A stretch of DNA of 64,000 bases from Brevibacillus agri (GCF_004117055.1 NZ_CP026363.1:4611001-4675000), one strand, 5' to 3'. Shown: positions 1 to 8,470, counted from the stretch's first letter. Translations and numbers: made by a program. Notes: generated from the sequence alone by a model not told the origin.

Positions 1-78
1 CACCTCTTCCGTAGCGGGACTGGAAGTGGCGACCAGCCCGATTGTATCTCCTGCCCGCAATGCTTTTCCTTTATTCAT
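1..78 (-). CDS. LD-carboxypeptidase (peptidase S66 family), N-terminal 26 residues only
   Basis: The gene runs off the left edge of the window. The visible N-terminus contains LRAGDTIGLVATSSPA, which matches the opening strand-loop (LxPGDxIGLVAPSSP) of S66 muramoyl-tetrapeptide LD-carboxypeptidases such as LdcA and YkfA. These serine peptidases trim the terminal D-alanine from murein tetrapeptides in the cytoplasm during wall recycling. The ATG at 78-76 follows an AAAGGGAGA ribosome binding site. A near-consensus sigma-54 promoter lies about 110 bases upstream, so the gene probably heads a SigL-dependent operon continuing outside the window. The catalytic residues are not visible. Confidence 0.75.
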   Translation of the reverse strand, partial: MNKGKALRAGDTIGLVATSSPATEEV

Positions 79-186
79 CCGACACGTCTCCCTTTATCAA
101 TTGTCCATCTGTCCACAGCGGCCCTTGCGCAAGCAGCTTTTGCACACACGTATGCGTTCCCTCATCCGTTCATGACTTTTTCAATA

Positions 187-203
187 TTGCAAAAACAATG
201 CCA
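187..203 (-). promoter_or_regulatory. sigma-54 (SigL) -24/-12 promoter
   Basis: On the minus strand this reads TGGCATTGTTTTTGCAA. The sigma-54 consensus is TGGCAC-N5-TTGC, so the only deviation is T at the sixth base. The GG and GC dinucleotides have the required 12-base register. It points toward the LD-carboxypeptidase gene and lies downstream of palindromic sites that would suit an enhancer-binding activator. Confidence 0.8.
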
Positions 204-234
204 ACAAGCTGCCCGCTCCCTGTATGTACAGCGG

Positions 235-326
235 CTATTCACGGCCGCATACAAGCACCGCCTATTCGCGCAGGAACCATCCTGCATGCTATTCACGCGC
301 GAATAGCGATTATTCACCTGTGAATA
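235..326 (-). promoter_or_regulatory. upstream activator sites: repeated TATTCRC/GYGAATA palindromes
   Basis: Four copies of a TATTC(A/G)C element occur here. Two are inverted repeats: 311-326 (arms TATTCAC and GTGAATA around two bases) and 289-306 (CTATTCAC and GCGAATAG arms). Half sites start at 235 and 262. They lie about 40-135 bases upstream of the sigma-54 promoter, the usual placement for enhancer sites. The first palindrome overlaps the stop codon of the neighbouring sigma-54 activator gene. Binding by that activator is inferred. Confidence 0.65.
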
Positions 327-1680
327 CCCACTTTCTCAGCTTCCGGCTGGCGGATGGCTGGCTGATGCCGAGCGCTTCCGCTACTTTTGTCGTCGTCTTG
401 TGCTGCTCGTAGGCGCGCTGCAGCAACTGCCGTTCGACTTCCTCCATCGCCTCCTGCATCTGCATCACCCGCTCGACCTTGATGCCGCCCAAGGCGCTAT
501 CCTCGTGGCTGTGGATGTACCGGGGGATTTGCGTCGGCGTAATGAGGACGTCAGGGGCGGTCACCACGAGCCGCTCCACTACATTTTCCAATTCGCGCAC
601 ATTGCCTGGCCAATCGTATTCCGCGAGAATCCGGAAGCAGGCGTCGGAAAGCTGCCGATCCAGACAGTACTTTTCGCAAAAAACGCCCAGGAAATAATGG
701 ACGAGCACCGGAATTTCCTCGCGGCGTTCCCGCAGCGGCGGAATTTCCAGCGGCACGACGTGAATCCGGTAGTACAAATCTTCGCGAAACCTGCCCTCTT
801 TGACCATTTGCCGCAAGTTTTGGTTGGTGGCGGTAATCAGCTTCACATCGACCTTGCGCGGAACGGCGCTGCCTACGGGCGTAATCGTTTTTTCCTGCAA
901 GACGTTGAGCAGCTTCACCTGCAAGACGAGCGGCATCTCTCCGATCTCGTCCAAAAACAGCGTGCCGCCGTTCGCCTTTTCGATCAGGCCCGCTTTGCCG
1001 TCCTTGTCCGCTCCGGTAAACGCTCCTTTTTCGTACCCGAACAGCTCCGATTCCAGCAACGTCTCCGGGATCGCTCCGCAGTTGATGTGGACGAACGGCT
1101 TGTCTGCGCGCGGGCTGCACTCGTGGATGTACTTCGCGAGCACGCCTTTGCCGACGCCCGATTCTCCCAGTAAAATCATGGACGACTCGACCTGCGCCAG
1201 CTTTTCCGCCAGCGCGGTGACCTGCTCCATCGACTGGCTGCGGTAGACGAGACTGATTTTGCCTTTTCGCCTGCTGTTCTCCTTTGTCATTTCGCTTTGC
1301 AAAAGGCCGCCGACGTACTTGCGCTCATTTTGCTCCTGCTGCAACTGCTCGTGGTCGGTAATGTCAATCGACGTGTTGACGACTCCGCAAAAGTTGCCGT
1401 CCGCGTCCCAGAGCGGGGTGCCCTCGACCAGCAGCCGGCGTTTTTTCCGGGTCGTCTGGATCGTGTGCACCTTTTTCCGATCGCGAATGACGCGCATCGT
1501 AATCGTCGGGGAAAAATAGCCCAGATGGTAAAATTCCTCAATCGGCTTGCCGATCATTTCCTGCGGATCGATCCCGAAAAACTCTTCGTAGCGCCCGGAG
1601 CAATACAGTGTCCGTCCTTTTTCATCCGTCACGTGAACGATGTCAAACAGCCCGTCCAATATGGCTTCAAAGTCGATCAT
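310..1680 (-). CDS. PAS-domain sigma-54-dependent transcriptional activator
   Basis: This 456-residue enhancer-binding protein has an N-terminal PAS sensor (about 1-110), an AAA+ domain and a C-terminal Fis-type helix-turn-helix (about 428-450). Visible motifs are Walker A GESGVGKG (172-179), the sigma-54-contacting GAFTGA loop (219-224), Walker B LFLDEIGE (241-248) and the arginine-finger segment RFREDLYYR (297-305), so the ATPase looks competent. Its ATG overlaps the stop codon of dctR by ATGA, making it the third gene of a dctS-dctR operon. Its likely targets are the palindromes and sigma-54 promoter directly downstream. The signal sensed by the PAS domain is unknown. Confidence 0.9.
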   Translation of the reverse strand: MIDFEAILDGLFDIVHVTDEKGRTLYCSGRYEEFFGIDPQEMIGKPIEEFYHLGYFSPTITMRVIRDRKKVHTIQTTRKKRRLLVEGTPLWDADGNFCGVVNTSIDITDHEQLQQEQNERKYVGGLLQSEMTKENSRRKGKISLVYRSQSMEQVTALAEKLAQVESSMILLGESGVGKGVLAKYIHECSPRADKPFVHINCGAIPETLLESELFGYEKGAFTGADKDGKAGLIEKANGGTLFLDEIGEMPLVLQVKLLNVLQEKTITPVGSAVPRKVDVKLITATNQNLRQMVKEGRFREDLYYRIHVVPLEIPPLRERREEIPVLVHYFLGVFCEKYCLDRQLSDACFRILAEYDWPGNVRELENVVERLVVTAPDVLITPTQIPRYIHSHEDSALGGIKVERVMQMQEAMEEVERQLLQRAYEQHKTTTKVAEALGISQPSASRKLRKWVFTGE

Positions 1681-2435
1681 GCCCGCCTGCCACCCCCTGT
1701 CTCATGCTCGTCGACGCGCACGTAGCGATTCGTCGGCCTGCCGACTCCGCCGTAGCTGACGTCGATTCTCACCATCCCGGCCTTCTCCAGGTAGTCCAGA
1801 TAGCGCCTCGCCGTCACCCTGGCGATGCCTACCCGCTCCGCCACATCTTCCGCCGACAGCGCCTGGTCCTCGTTGTCGAGCTGGCGAATGATCTGCTCTA
1901 ACGTCACTGCGTGTAGCCCTTTTGGCAGCGGACTCAGCTTGCTGCCTGTGCCTGCCGAAGCCGAGCGAGCCTGTTCCTCTTCGCGCTCTGACGCCCCGCG
2001 AAACAAAAGCTGGTCTACCTCATCCTGCGAAGCCGCCCCTGCCTGTTCGATCTTCTGGCGAAACTCGCGGTAGGTTTCCAGCGACTTTTTCATCCGGTCA
2101 AACGCGAACGGCTTGATGATGTAGTCCATCGCGCCGCCGCGCAGCATCGCCTGAATCGTCGCCTTGTCCTTGGCCGCGGTCACCACGATGACATCGACGT
2201 CCTGACCGGCCGCGCGCAGCTCCGCGAGCGCTTTGACCCCGTCCTGAATCGGCATGAAAATGTCCATGATGACCAAGTCCGGCCCCAGCTCCTGCACCAT
2301 CCACACGCCGTCGGCCCCGTTCGCCGCCATCCCGACGACGGTGAAGCCTGGCACGCGCTCGATAAACTGCTTGTTGATCTCCTGCACCATCGGATCGTCT
2401 TCCACTACCAGTACGCGAATGCTGTCCGTCTCCAC
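1677..2435 (-). CDS. dctR: C4-dicarboxylate two-component response regulator
   Basis: This 252-residue regulator of the CitB/DcuR class has a receiver domain with acidic pocket D13/D14, phospho-acceptor D58 in VIMDIFMP and the conserved lysine in IIKPF near residue 108. A C-terminal winged-helix segment contains LSAEDVAERVGIARVTARRY. The GTG start shares its G with the TAG stop of dctS, and the GGAGGTG ribosome binding site lies inside the end of dctS, so the two are translationally coupled. By analogy with Bacillus subtilis DctR it should activate a dicarboxylate symporter gene, here most plausibly dctA at 8471. Confidence 0.85.
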   Translation of the reverse strand: METDSIRVLVVEDDPMVQEINKQFIERVPGFTVVGMAANGADGVWMVQELGPDLVIMDIFMPIQDGVKALAELRAAGQDVDVIVVTAAKDKATIQAMLRGGAMDYIIKPFAFDRMKKSLETYREFRQKIEQAGAASQDEVDQLLFRGASEREEEQARSASAGTGSKLSPLPKGLHAVTLEQIIRQLDNEDQALSAEDVAERVGIARVTARRYLDYLEKAGMVRIDVSYGGVGRPTNRYVRVDEHETGGGRRA

Positions 2436-3994
2436 TATTCGTCCACCTCCTTCATCGGGAATGTAATCATGAAGCTCGCTCCTGCTCCCGGCCGGGAATG
2501 GCAGACCAGCTCGCCCCTTCCTTTTCGCACCAGTTGATGCACCAGGTGCAGACCGAGTCCGCGGTTCGCCCGGCTTTTGGTGGAGAAGCCTCTTTCCAGC
2601 ATCTTCTCGCGCGTCTCTTCGTCCATCCCGATCCCGTTGTCCTCCACGAGAATCGAGCACACCTCTTCATCCTGCTCGATGCTGATCGTAATCTCCTTGT
2701 CCGCACGCTCGCACTGCTCCAGCGAGTCAAATGCATTTTCGATCAGATTGCCCAAAATGAGCACGAAGTTGTGGTGGTCCATGTAGGGTGGAAATTTTTC
2801 CAGGTGGCTCATCCTGTCGATGACCACGCGAATGCCCAGTTCCTTGCCGCGACTGACCTTGCCGATCAACAGCCCGGACAAGTTTTCATCCATGATCCGC
2901 GTCGTCAGAAAAGACGTCAGTTCCTCCTGCTCCTCGTTGATCTCGAACAGGTAGGCGAGCGCCTTGTCGTATTGGTTGAGCTGCAGCAAGCCCGCGATCG
3001 TGTGCAGCTTGTTCATGTGCTCGTGGTTTTGGACGCGGAGGGCGCCGACAAACTCCTTGACCCCTGTCAGTTCCTCCGCCATCCGCGCAACCTCTGTCCT
3101 GTCCTGGAAGATGGCGAGGGCGCCGACGATCTTGTCCTCGACTTTAATCAAAAAGCGGTTGGACCAGAGCAAGGCATTGCCTACGTGCAGTTCGGTGTTC
3201 GTAAAGTTTTGCCGCAGTTCCAGCACCTCGGGCAAGCGGGTGTCGGGCAGTACCGAGCGAATGGATTTTCCCAATACGTCTCCCTCGATCCCGAAAATTT
3301 GCTTGGCCCGATCGTTGAAAATCGTGATGTGCTCCCGGTTGTCGATGGCGATGACCCCTTCGTGCATGGCGTGGAAGGTTGCCGTCCGCTCGACCAGGAT
3401 GCGCGCGATCTGCTCCGGCTCCAGATCGAGCATCTGCTTTTTGATGTGGCGAGCCAGCAAATAGCTGCCCCAGACGCCGACCAAAAGCGAGAGAATCAGC
3501 GTCAGCGCGATGTTGCCGCGCTCGCTTTTCATGACCTCCCACGTGCCGGGCATCACCCGGCCCACCAGCACCACCCCGACCTGCTGGTGCTGCTCGTCCA
3601 TGATCGGCACGTAAGCGCGAAGCGCCGTGCCCATGTCCCCTTTCACCTTTTGCAAATAGGAGTGCTCGGAATACGCCTCCTCGACAGCCGCATCCTCGAA
3701 CACGGTGCCGATCCGCTCGTCCAGCGGGTCGGAGTAGCGCACCCGCTCCATATTCAAGACGACGATGTACGTCACGTCATTGACGACTCTCAGCTTGTGC
3801 GCCGTCGGGTTGATCTGCCGCCAGCCGTCCGGCTCCTGGATGCTTTCCTGCACCAGCGGAATCTGGGCGACAGTGCGGGCGATCGTCATCAGCCGTTGGC
3901 CAAGCTGATTTTCCGTGACCCGAATCATGCCTCCCACAATAATCAGCAGCCCAATAACCAGAGAGAACAGCACGATTCCCACCGAAAGCAGCAT
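2435..3994 (-). CDS. dctS: C4-dicarboxylate sensor histidine kinase (CitA/DcuS family)
   Basis: The kinase has a first membrane segment (about 5-25), an extracytoplasmic sensor domain, a second membrane segment (about 163-182), a cytoplasmic PAS domain (about 200-300), a phospho-histidine helix with HEHMNKLH (H324) and an ATPase domain with NLIENAFDSL, EDNGIGMD and GLGLHLV. This layout is that of DcuS/CitA/DctS. The ATG at 3994 gives 519 residues but has a weak ribosome binding site. The frame stays open upstream and encodes a basic stretch (LFKQLTIKWKI) typical of the family's N-terminus, so a non-ATG start such as CTG at 4027 is possible. It faces dctB divergently. Confidence 0.85.
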   Translation of the reverse strand: MLLSVGIVLFSLVIGLLIIVGGMIRVTENQLGQRLMTIARTVAQIPLVQESIQEPDGWRQINPTAHKLRVVNDVTYIVVLNMERVRYSDPLDERIGTVFEDAAVEEAYSEHSYLQKVKGDMGTALRAYVPIMDEQHQQVGVVLVGRVMPGTWEVMKSERGNIALTLILSLLVGVWGSYLLARHIKKQMLDLEPEQIARILVERTATFHAMHEGVIAIDNREHITIFNDRAKQIFGIEGDVLGKSIRSVLPDTRLPEVLELRQNFTNTELHVGNALLWSNRFLIKVEDKIVGALAIFQDRTEVARMAEELTGVKEFVGALRVQNHEHMNKLHTIAGLLQLNQYDKALAYLFEINEEQEELTSFLTTRIMDENLSGLLIGKVSRGKELGIRVVIDRMSHLEKFPPYMDHHNFVLILGNLIENAFDSLEQCERADKEITISIEQDEEVCSILVEDNGIGMDEETREKMLERGFSTKSRANRGLGLHLVHQLVRKGRGELVCHSRPGAGASFMITFPMKEVDE

Positions 3995-4052
3995 AATCTT
4001 CCATTTGATCGTTAACTGTTTGAACAGACCAGCTCTTCCTTTCCAGTGGGGA

Positions 4053-4081
4053 TTGCTTGCTTCTCTATATTTTGGTACAGT
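4053..4081 (+). promoter_or_regulatory. possible sigma-A promoter of dctB
   Basis: TTGCTT and TACAGT are separated by 17 bases, 40 bases upstream of the dctB start and within the divergent dctS-dctB gap. The -10 element is a weak match, so the assignment is tentative. Confidence 0.35.
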
Positions 4082-4121
4082 ACATCCAGCAAATCAACTG
4101 ATCGTGGGCAGGTGAAAAAAG

Positions 4122-5171
4122 ATGAAATCTTTTCTGAGCATCGCGCTGTTTGTGATGATCGCGCTTGTGAGCGCTGTCATGATCGGCTTCGGGACAGACC
4201 TGTCGATGGCGAAGCTCGGCTATGACGAGGTGCAGGAGGGACTGTCCGAGCGCATCATCATCAAATTCAGCCACGTGGTTGCGGAAAACACGCCAAAAGG
4301 CTTGACGGTGGAACGGTTCGCGCAGCTTGTCAAAGACAAGACTCACGGACGCGTCGAGGTGCAAGTGTTCCCCAACAGCGTGCTGCACTCCGAAAAGACG
4401 GAGATATCGGCCCTGCAAAACGGCGAAGTGCAAATGATCGCGCCTGCGTTCTCCCACCTGTCGAGCATGATTCCCGCCTGGGCTGTGCTCGAATTGCCCT
4501 ATCTGTTTCGGACGCAGGAGGACGTGGAAAACGTATTCAACGGCGAAATCGGGCAAATGCTGTTTTCCACGCTGGAACAATCCGATATGAAGGGGCTGGC
4601 CTTCTGGTCGAGCGGCTTCAAGCAGATGACGGCGAATCGCCCGCTGATTACGCCAGACGACTTCGTCGGCCAACGTTTTCGCATCATCCCGAGCGCCGTG
4701 CTGGAAGCACAGTTTCGCTCTTTTCATGCCATTCCGATCGGCTCGTACTTCGGCGACCTGTACAGCATGCTGGCGAGCGGAAAAGTGGACGGCGAGGAAA
4801 ACACGATTTCCAACGTGTACACGAAGCGGCTGTATCAAGTGCAAAAGTATATGACCATCAGCGACCACGGCTTTCTCGGCTACGCGGTCGTCATTAATCA
4901 ATCGTTCTGGAACAAGCTCCCCCCGGATATTCAGCAAGCGATCACAGAGGCGATGCAGGAAGCGACCGCGTACAACAATCAACTGGCTGTTTCCATGAAC
5001 GCGAGCCAACTGCGCATGCTCCAGGAGCAGAAAAACATCCAGATCCACGTGCAGACAGAAGAAGAGCGCGCAGCCTGGATTCAAGCCGTGCAGCCAGTCT
5101 ACGACAAGTTCGCAGACAGCATCGGGGCTGACTTGATGGAAAAAATCAGAGAGCTTCACCAGAGACGGTGA
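4122..5171 (+). CDS. dctB: TRAP-type C4-dicarboxylate-binding protein (DctB/DctP family)
   Basis: This 349-residue extracytoplasmic solute-binding protein has an N-terminal hydrophobic anchor or signal (about 4-22) and the DctP fold, with IIIKFSHVVAENTPKG, the segment GRVEVQVFPNS and the ligand-region arginine stretch FVGQRFRI. No DctQ or DctM membrane subunit is nearby, so it is unlikely to work as a TRAP transporter component here. In Bacillus subtilis the orphan DctB protein is encoded beside dctSR and acts as an extracytoplasmic co-sensor for the kinase. The divergent arrangement here supports the same role. The start follows GGTGAAAA. Confidence 0.8.
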   Translation: MKSFLSIALFVMIALVSAVMIGFGTDLSMAKLGYDEVQEGLSERIIIKFSHVVAENTPKGLTVERFAQLVKDKTHGRVEVQVFPNSVLHSEKTEISALQNGEVQMIAPAFSHLSSMIPAWAVLELPYLFRTQEDVENVFNGEIGQMLFSTLEQSDMKGLAFWSSGFKQMTANRPLITPDDFVGQRFRIIPSAVLEAQFRSFHAIPIGSYFGDLYSMLASGKVDGEENTISNVYTKRLYQVQKYMTISDHGFLGYAVVINQSFWNKLPPDIQQAITEAMQEATAYNNQLAVSMNASQLRMLQEQKNIQIHVQTEEERAAWIQAVQPVYDKFADSIGADLMEKIRELHQRR

Positions 5172-5177
5172 AGCTCT
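5150..5177 (+). terminator. hairpin between convergent dctB and the sensor kinase gene
   Basis: An 11-base-pair perfect stem (AGAGCTTCACC and its complement) encloses a 6-base loop. It overlaps the last codons of dctB and ends 18 bases before the stop of the convergent kinase. No strong T-run follows, so termination efficiency is uncertain. Confidence 0.5.
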
Positions 5178-5194
5178 TCCGCTCTCGCCCGTCT

Positions 5195-6622
5195 TTACGT
5201 CTGCTTAGGCAGGATGAGGGTAAAGACCGAGCCCTGTTCACTGCTTTGCCGAAGCATGAGGTCGCCGCCCAGCGCTTTGGCCATCATGCGCGAGTACGAC
5301 AGCCCAAGTCCCAGCCCCCGCACCTTGTCTTTTTTGTTGCTGCCGCGAAAAAACCGCTCGAAGACAAGCGGCTGCTCCTCTGCCGGAATCCCGTGTCCGT
5401 TGTCCTTCACGTCGATGCGCATGTCGCCTTCGGTTTCGTACAAAACAAGCTGGATGCTCCCCTCGGCCTCTGCTTTTCCGATCGCCTGTCTCGCGTTGTT
5501 GAGCAGGTTGGTCAAAATTTGCTGGACGCGGCCCGGGTCAACAAAAACGGTCACAGATTTTTCCGGGATGACGACCTCAAACGAGATCGCCCCCAGGTCT
5601 TGCACGATTCGCCACTGCGAGGCGATTTCCCTGACCAGCTTGCTGATGTCCTGCTCCTCCTTGTGGACGGTAATCGCCCCTACGGCAAACGAGTTGAAAT
5701 CGAGCAAGTCCTCGACCATTTTTTGCAGACGCCTTGTTTCGCGCAGGCATATCTCCAAAAATTCCTTCTGCTCTGCCCCCGATACGACTTCATCGTTAAT
5801 CGCCTGGACCAGCCCGCTGATCGAGGTCACGGGCGTTTTCAGCTCGTGCGTTACTCCGGCCAACAGCTCTGTCCGCATGCTTTCCAGTTGGCGCAGGCGG
5901 TCAGCCATCTCCTTGAACGTGTAGACCAGCTCGTGAATTTCCCGTTCCTGGATTGGCTGCGTGATCGCGACATCGTAGTTGCCTTCCACGATTTTGCGCG
6001 CCGACAGCACGACTTGCTGAATCGGCTCCGACAGCCGCCGGGAGTGAAAGTAAATGACGGCCCAGCCAAGCACGCCGAGGCTGCCGAGCATGATGACCAA
6101 ATATTGCAGTTGCTCCCGGCCGATTTTGATATCGGTCTCGGGAAAAAGCAAAATGACCTTCCCGATAATATTGTCGTTATATTCCAAATTTTTCCTGATG
6201 ACGTACAGCGTGTCGCCCGATGCCTGCTTGATCCTGTCTGCCGTATCAGCCTGCTCAAGCAAGCCGGGAAGCGCTTTTTCCAGCGTGGGCGGCAGCATTC
6301 CCGGGCGGCTGTAGATGACCTCTCCCTGATTGTTTTTAATAAACAAGACCAGGTTGCGATCCACCCCCATGAACTTGCGCCGGTTGTCCAGCACCTGATG
6401 CAGCTTGGCCCCCACCAAAATGTCGCCTTCGTCGTCTACGACCCGATCCGCCACTTCCTCGGCGAACAGCCGGGTCACCTCAATCTGCTTTTCCACCGCA
6501 GCATATTTGATCCAGTAGGCAGACACGGCCCCGACGATGAGCAGTCCTACGACCAGTGTCAGCAGGTAACGGGTCGTCCAGTAGCGCAGGAGCGAAACGG
6601 GCTCCTTTTTCTTAGTAAACAC
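5195..6622 (-). CDS. sensor histidine kinase (HAMP-HisKA-HATPase, PhoR/ResE type)
   Basis: This 475-residue kinase has membrane segments at about 19-38 and 171-192 flanking an extracytoplasmic domain. A HAMP linker, a HisKA helix with phospho-acceptor H259 in VTHELKTPVTS and an ATPase domain (LLNNARQAI, DVKDNGHGI, GLGLGLSYS) follow. The chosen GTG at 6622 lies within the 3' end of the response regulator gene, giving an 11-base overlap. An AAGGAG just inside the frame leaves open a slightly later start. It forms a two-component pair with the upstream regulator; the signal cannot be told from sequence. Confidence 0.85.
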   Translation of the reverse strand: MFTKKKEPVSLLRYWTTRYLLTLVVGLLIVGAVSAYWIKYAAVEKQIEVTRLFAEEVADRVVDDEGDILVGAKLHQVLDNRRKFMGVDRNLVLFIKNNQGEVIYSRPGMLPPTLEKALPGLLEQADTADRIKQASGDTLYVIRKNLEYNDNIIGKVILLFPETDIKIGREQLQYLVIMLGSLGVLGWAVIYFHSRRLSEPIQQVVLSARKIVEGNYDVAITQPIQEREIHELVYTFKEMADRLRQLESMRTELLAGVTHELKTPVTSISGLVQAINDEVVSGAEQKEFLEICLRETRRLQKMVEDLLDFNSFAVGAITVHKEEQDISKLVREIASQWRIVQDLGAISFEVVIPEKSVTVFVDPGRVQQILTNLLNNARQAIGKAEAEGSIQLVLYETEGDMRIDVKDNGHGIPAEEQPLVFERFFRGSNKKDKVRGLGLGLSYSRMMAKALGGDLMLRQSSEQGSVFTLILPKQT

Positions 6623-7292
6623 AGAACTGATAACCCACCCCTCGCAGCGTCTTGATCTCGCCTTCATGGGCGGGCCAATTTTCCAATGTTTTTCTCACGC
6701 GCTTGATGGCCAGGTCCACAGCACGGTCACTGCCTCCGTAGTCCATTCCCCACACCTGCTCAATCAACTGCTCGCGGGTAAAGGTCTGGTTCGGGTTTTG
6801 CGCCAGAAAGAGCAGCAGCGACAGGTCACGCGGATGAAACACCAGTTCCAGCCCGTGCAGCGTGACGTGGTGGGACTGGAAATTGATTTTCAGGCTGCCG
6901 AAAAAGCGCGTCTCCTGGTCTTTGACCAAAATCACCGAGCGGCGCAGCACAGCATTGACCCTCGCCACCACTTCCTCGGCGACAAACGGCTTTGTTATGT
7001 AGTCGTCGGCTCCCTGGTTCAGCCCTTTCAGCTTTTGATCGGTCTGTCCCAGCGCCGTCATAATAATGACCGGACAGGCGCTTTTTTCCCGAATATACTG
7101 CAGAATCTCCCAGCCGCTTCGCTCGGGAAGCATGAGATCCAAAAGAACGAGATCCGGTTTTTTTTCGTCAAACAGGCGGATCGCTTCGATGCCGTCTTCA
7201 GCCTGCCAGACCTCATAGTCCGCTTTTTGCAGGTACGCTTTCAACACGCGCGAGATCACCAGTTCGTCTTCTACCAACAAAATGCTTTTCAT
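6612..7292 (-). CDS. OmpR-family response regulator
   Basis: This 226-residue DNA-binding regulator has a receiver domain with acidic residues E8/D9, phospho-acceptor D52 in VLLDLMLP and K101 in YITKPF. The C-terminal winged helix contains RAVDLAIKRVRKTL and ends in the usual TLRGVGYQF strand. Length is normal for the family. It overlaps the downstream histidine kinase and is the first gene of this two-gene operon. The 120 bases upstream to the terminator at 7413 would hold its promoter, which I could not define. Confidence 0.88.
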   Translation of the reverse strand: MKSILLVEDELVISRVLKAYLQKADYEVWQAEDGIEAIRLFDEKKPDLVLLDLMLPERSGWEILQYIREKSACPVIIMTALGQTDQKLKGLNQGADDYITKPFVAEEVVARVNAVLRRSVILVKDQETRFFGSLKINFQSHHVTLHGLELVFHPRDLSLLLFLAQNPNQTFTREQLIEQVWGMDYGGSDRAVDLAIKRVRKTLENWPAHEGEIKTLRGVGYQFCVY

Positions 7293-7412
7293 AGGCTTCC
7301 TATTCTCCCATTCGCGATTGCTCGCATGGTCCTCTCTTTCTGCTACGTACTACTATACTATCAGTTTACCCCTTTCTTTTTATAATTGGATTTGCGTGTT
7401 TTTGGAAAATAG

Positions 7413-7452
7413 GAAAAAAGCCTTGCCCCCTTACAGGAGACAAGGCTTTTTT
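7413..7452 (-). terminator. intrinsic terminator of the acidic stalk-domain protein gene
   Basis: The minus strand forms a stem AAAAAAGCCTTG pairing with CAAGGCTTTTTT, followed by the T-run. It lies 8 bases after the stop codon of the 7461-8207 gene. The symmetry would allow it to act on the opposite strand too. Confidence 0.8.
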
Positions 7453-7460
7453 GACTGCCA

Positions 7461-8207
7461 TTAGTTGATAATGTCGTCCTCGAAGTAGATGTCGCCATCG
7501 CTTGCATCGCCTTCAAAGTCGTATTTTTTCTTGTCGTTGTTGCTGGTGTCGACGATCTCGCCTACCACGTCTGCATCGTCGAATTCATCCCAGATGTCCT
7601 CGATGACGTTAATCACGAGGTCTTCATAGTCGGAATCGTCCAATTCGTCCTCGTACTCATCGAAGTCGAGAGCGATTTCTACCTCGATCTCATCTTCGTC
7701 GCCGCTCAGGGTAATATCCCACTCAGCGCCGCGGAAGTCTTCGTAATCGTCATTCAGAGCATCTTCCAAGTCATCCAGTTGATCGTCGAAATCGTCGTCG
7801 TCATCTTTGTTTTTCGCATCTTCCAGATCGTCTTCCAGATCGGAAATTTGCCGGTTCAGCGTGTCGATTTTGCTTTGCAGGCTGCGGATTTGGGCATCGC
7901 GCGCTGCCAGTTCAGCCGCATGCTGGGCATCAGCCTGGTCTTTTACCGTGATAGTGTACGTATTGCCATCCCAGACGACTTCCTTGTTGAACACGCCTGC
8001 CATCATGCGCAGCGGAATGTAGGTGGTTCCGTTGACGATGAATGGTTCGATCGTAGTCGGAACGGCAGCGCCGTTATACAAAACCTTGATATTGTTGTAC
8101 TTCGCCTGCAAGTTTTTTGTTCCAGTCGCTGCCTGAGAGCCAGTCGGCAGCAAGCTTGTCGCAAGAACCACCGCTGAGAAAACTGCTAGATACTGTTTTT
8201 TAAACAT
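7461..8207 (-). CDS. secreted copper-amine-oxidase-N stalk domain protein with a highly acidic C-terminus
   Basis: This 248-residue exported protein has a signal peptide (about 1-26, ending SQAA) and one copper amine oxidase N-terminal-type stalk domain (about 33-90, with FIVNGTTYIPLRMMAGVF). A coiled-coil segment (about 93-130) follows. The C-terminal 120 residues are dominated by Asp and Glu and include a DDDDDFDD run. Stalk domains of this type are common in wall-associated Firmicute exoproteins. The acidic tail might bind calcium or cationic wall partners, but no known functional domain is visible. It has its own terminator and is monocistronic. Confidence 0.75.
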   Translation of the reverse strand: MFKKQYLAVFSAVVLATSLLPTGSQAATGTKNLQAKYNNIKVLYNGAAVPTTIEPFIVNGTTYIPLRMMAGVFNKEVVWDGNTYTITVKDQADAQHAAELAARDAQIRSLQSKIDTLNRQISDLEDDLEDAKNKDDDDDFDDQLDDLEDALNDDYEDFRGAEWDITLSGDEDEIEVEIALDFDEYEDELDDSDYEDLVINVIEDIWDEFDDADVVGEIVDTSNNDKKKYDFEGDASDGDIYFEDDIIN

Positions 8208-8337
8208 CGAAAATCCTCCTTCTCCCGGTTGTCTTTTTCATGTCATGTCGCTATGTACATAACTTACTTTACCTACTGATCGTGTCGAGCGTATGTCAAC
8301 ATTGCATTTTTTCCTTTCCAGTTTCAGGAGAGTCCAT

Positions 8338-8368
8338 GACCAAAACGACCAAAACAACCAATATGACC
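8338..8368 (+). promoter_or_regulatory. direct GACCAAAAC repeats upstream of dctA
   Basis: Tandem units GACCAAAAC, GACCAAAAC and AACCAATATGACC lie about 105-130 bases upstream of dctA. Direct repeats in this position resemble operators of CitB-family regulators, so DctR binding is a reasonable guess. I could not define the promoter confidently. Confidence 0.35.
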
Positions 8369-8416
8369 GTATCATTTTCAATTTTTTGTCCATTCTATAC
8401 AATGCGAAATAGATGA

Positions 8417-8430
8417 GTGAAGCGCTTACA
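8417..8430 (+). promoter_or_regulatory. possible cre (CcpA) site in the dctA leader
   Basis: GTGAAGCGCTTACA matches 11 of 14 positions of the cre consensus TGWAARCGYTWNCW, including the AAGCGCTT core. It lies about 40 bases upstream of the dctA start. Catabolite repression of a C4-dicarboxylate symporter would be expected, but the 5' half-site is imperfect. Confidence 0.3.
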
Positions 8431-8470
8431 ACAGCATTTCTAAAGACGAAAGAGAAAAGGGGTCGGTTCG

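Noticed and set aside
2498..4015. Long open frame on the plus strand opposite dctS (505 codons)
   Set aside because: It is the antisense of a well-supported kinase gene, has a His/Gln/Leu-rich composition typical of antisense reading and no recognisable motif.
8292..8306. Possible second sigma-54 promoter upstream of dctA (TTGCA at 8302)
   Set aside because: The GG dinucleotide is missing at the required -24 position and none of the TATTCRC palindromes is near.
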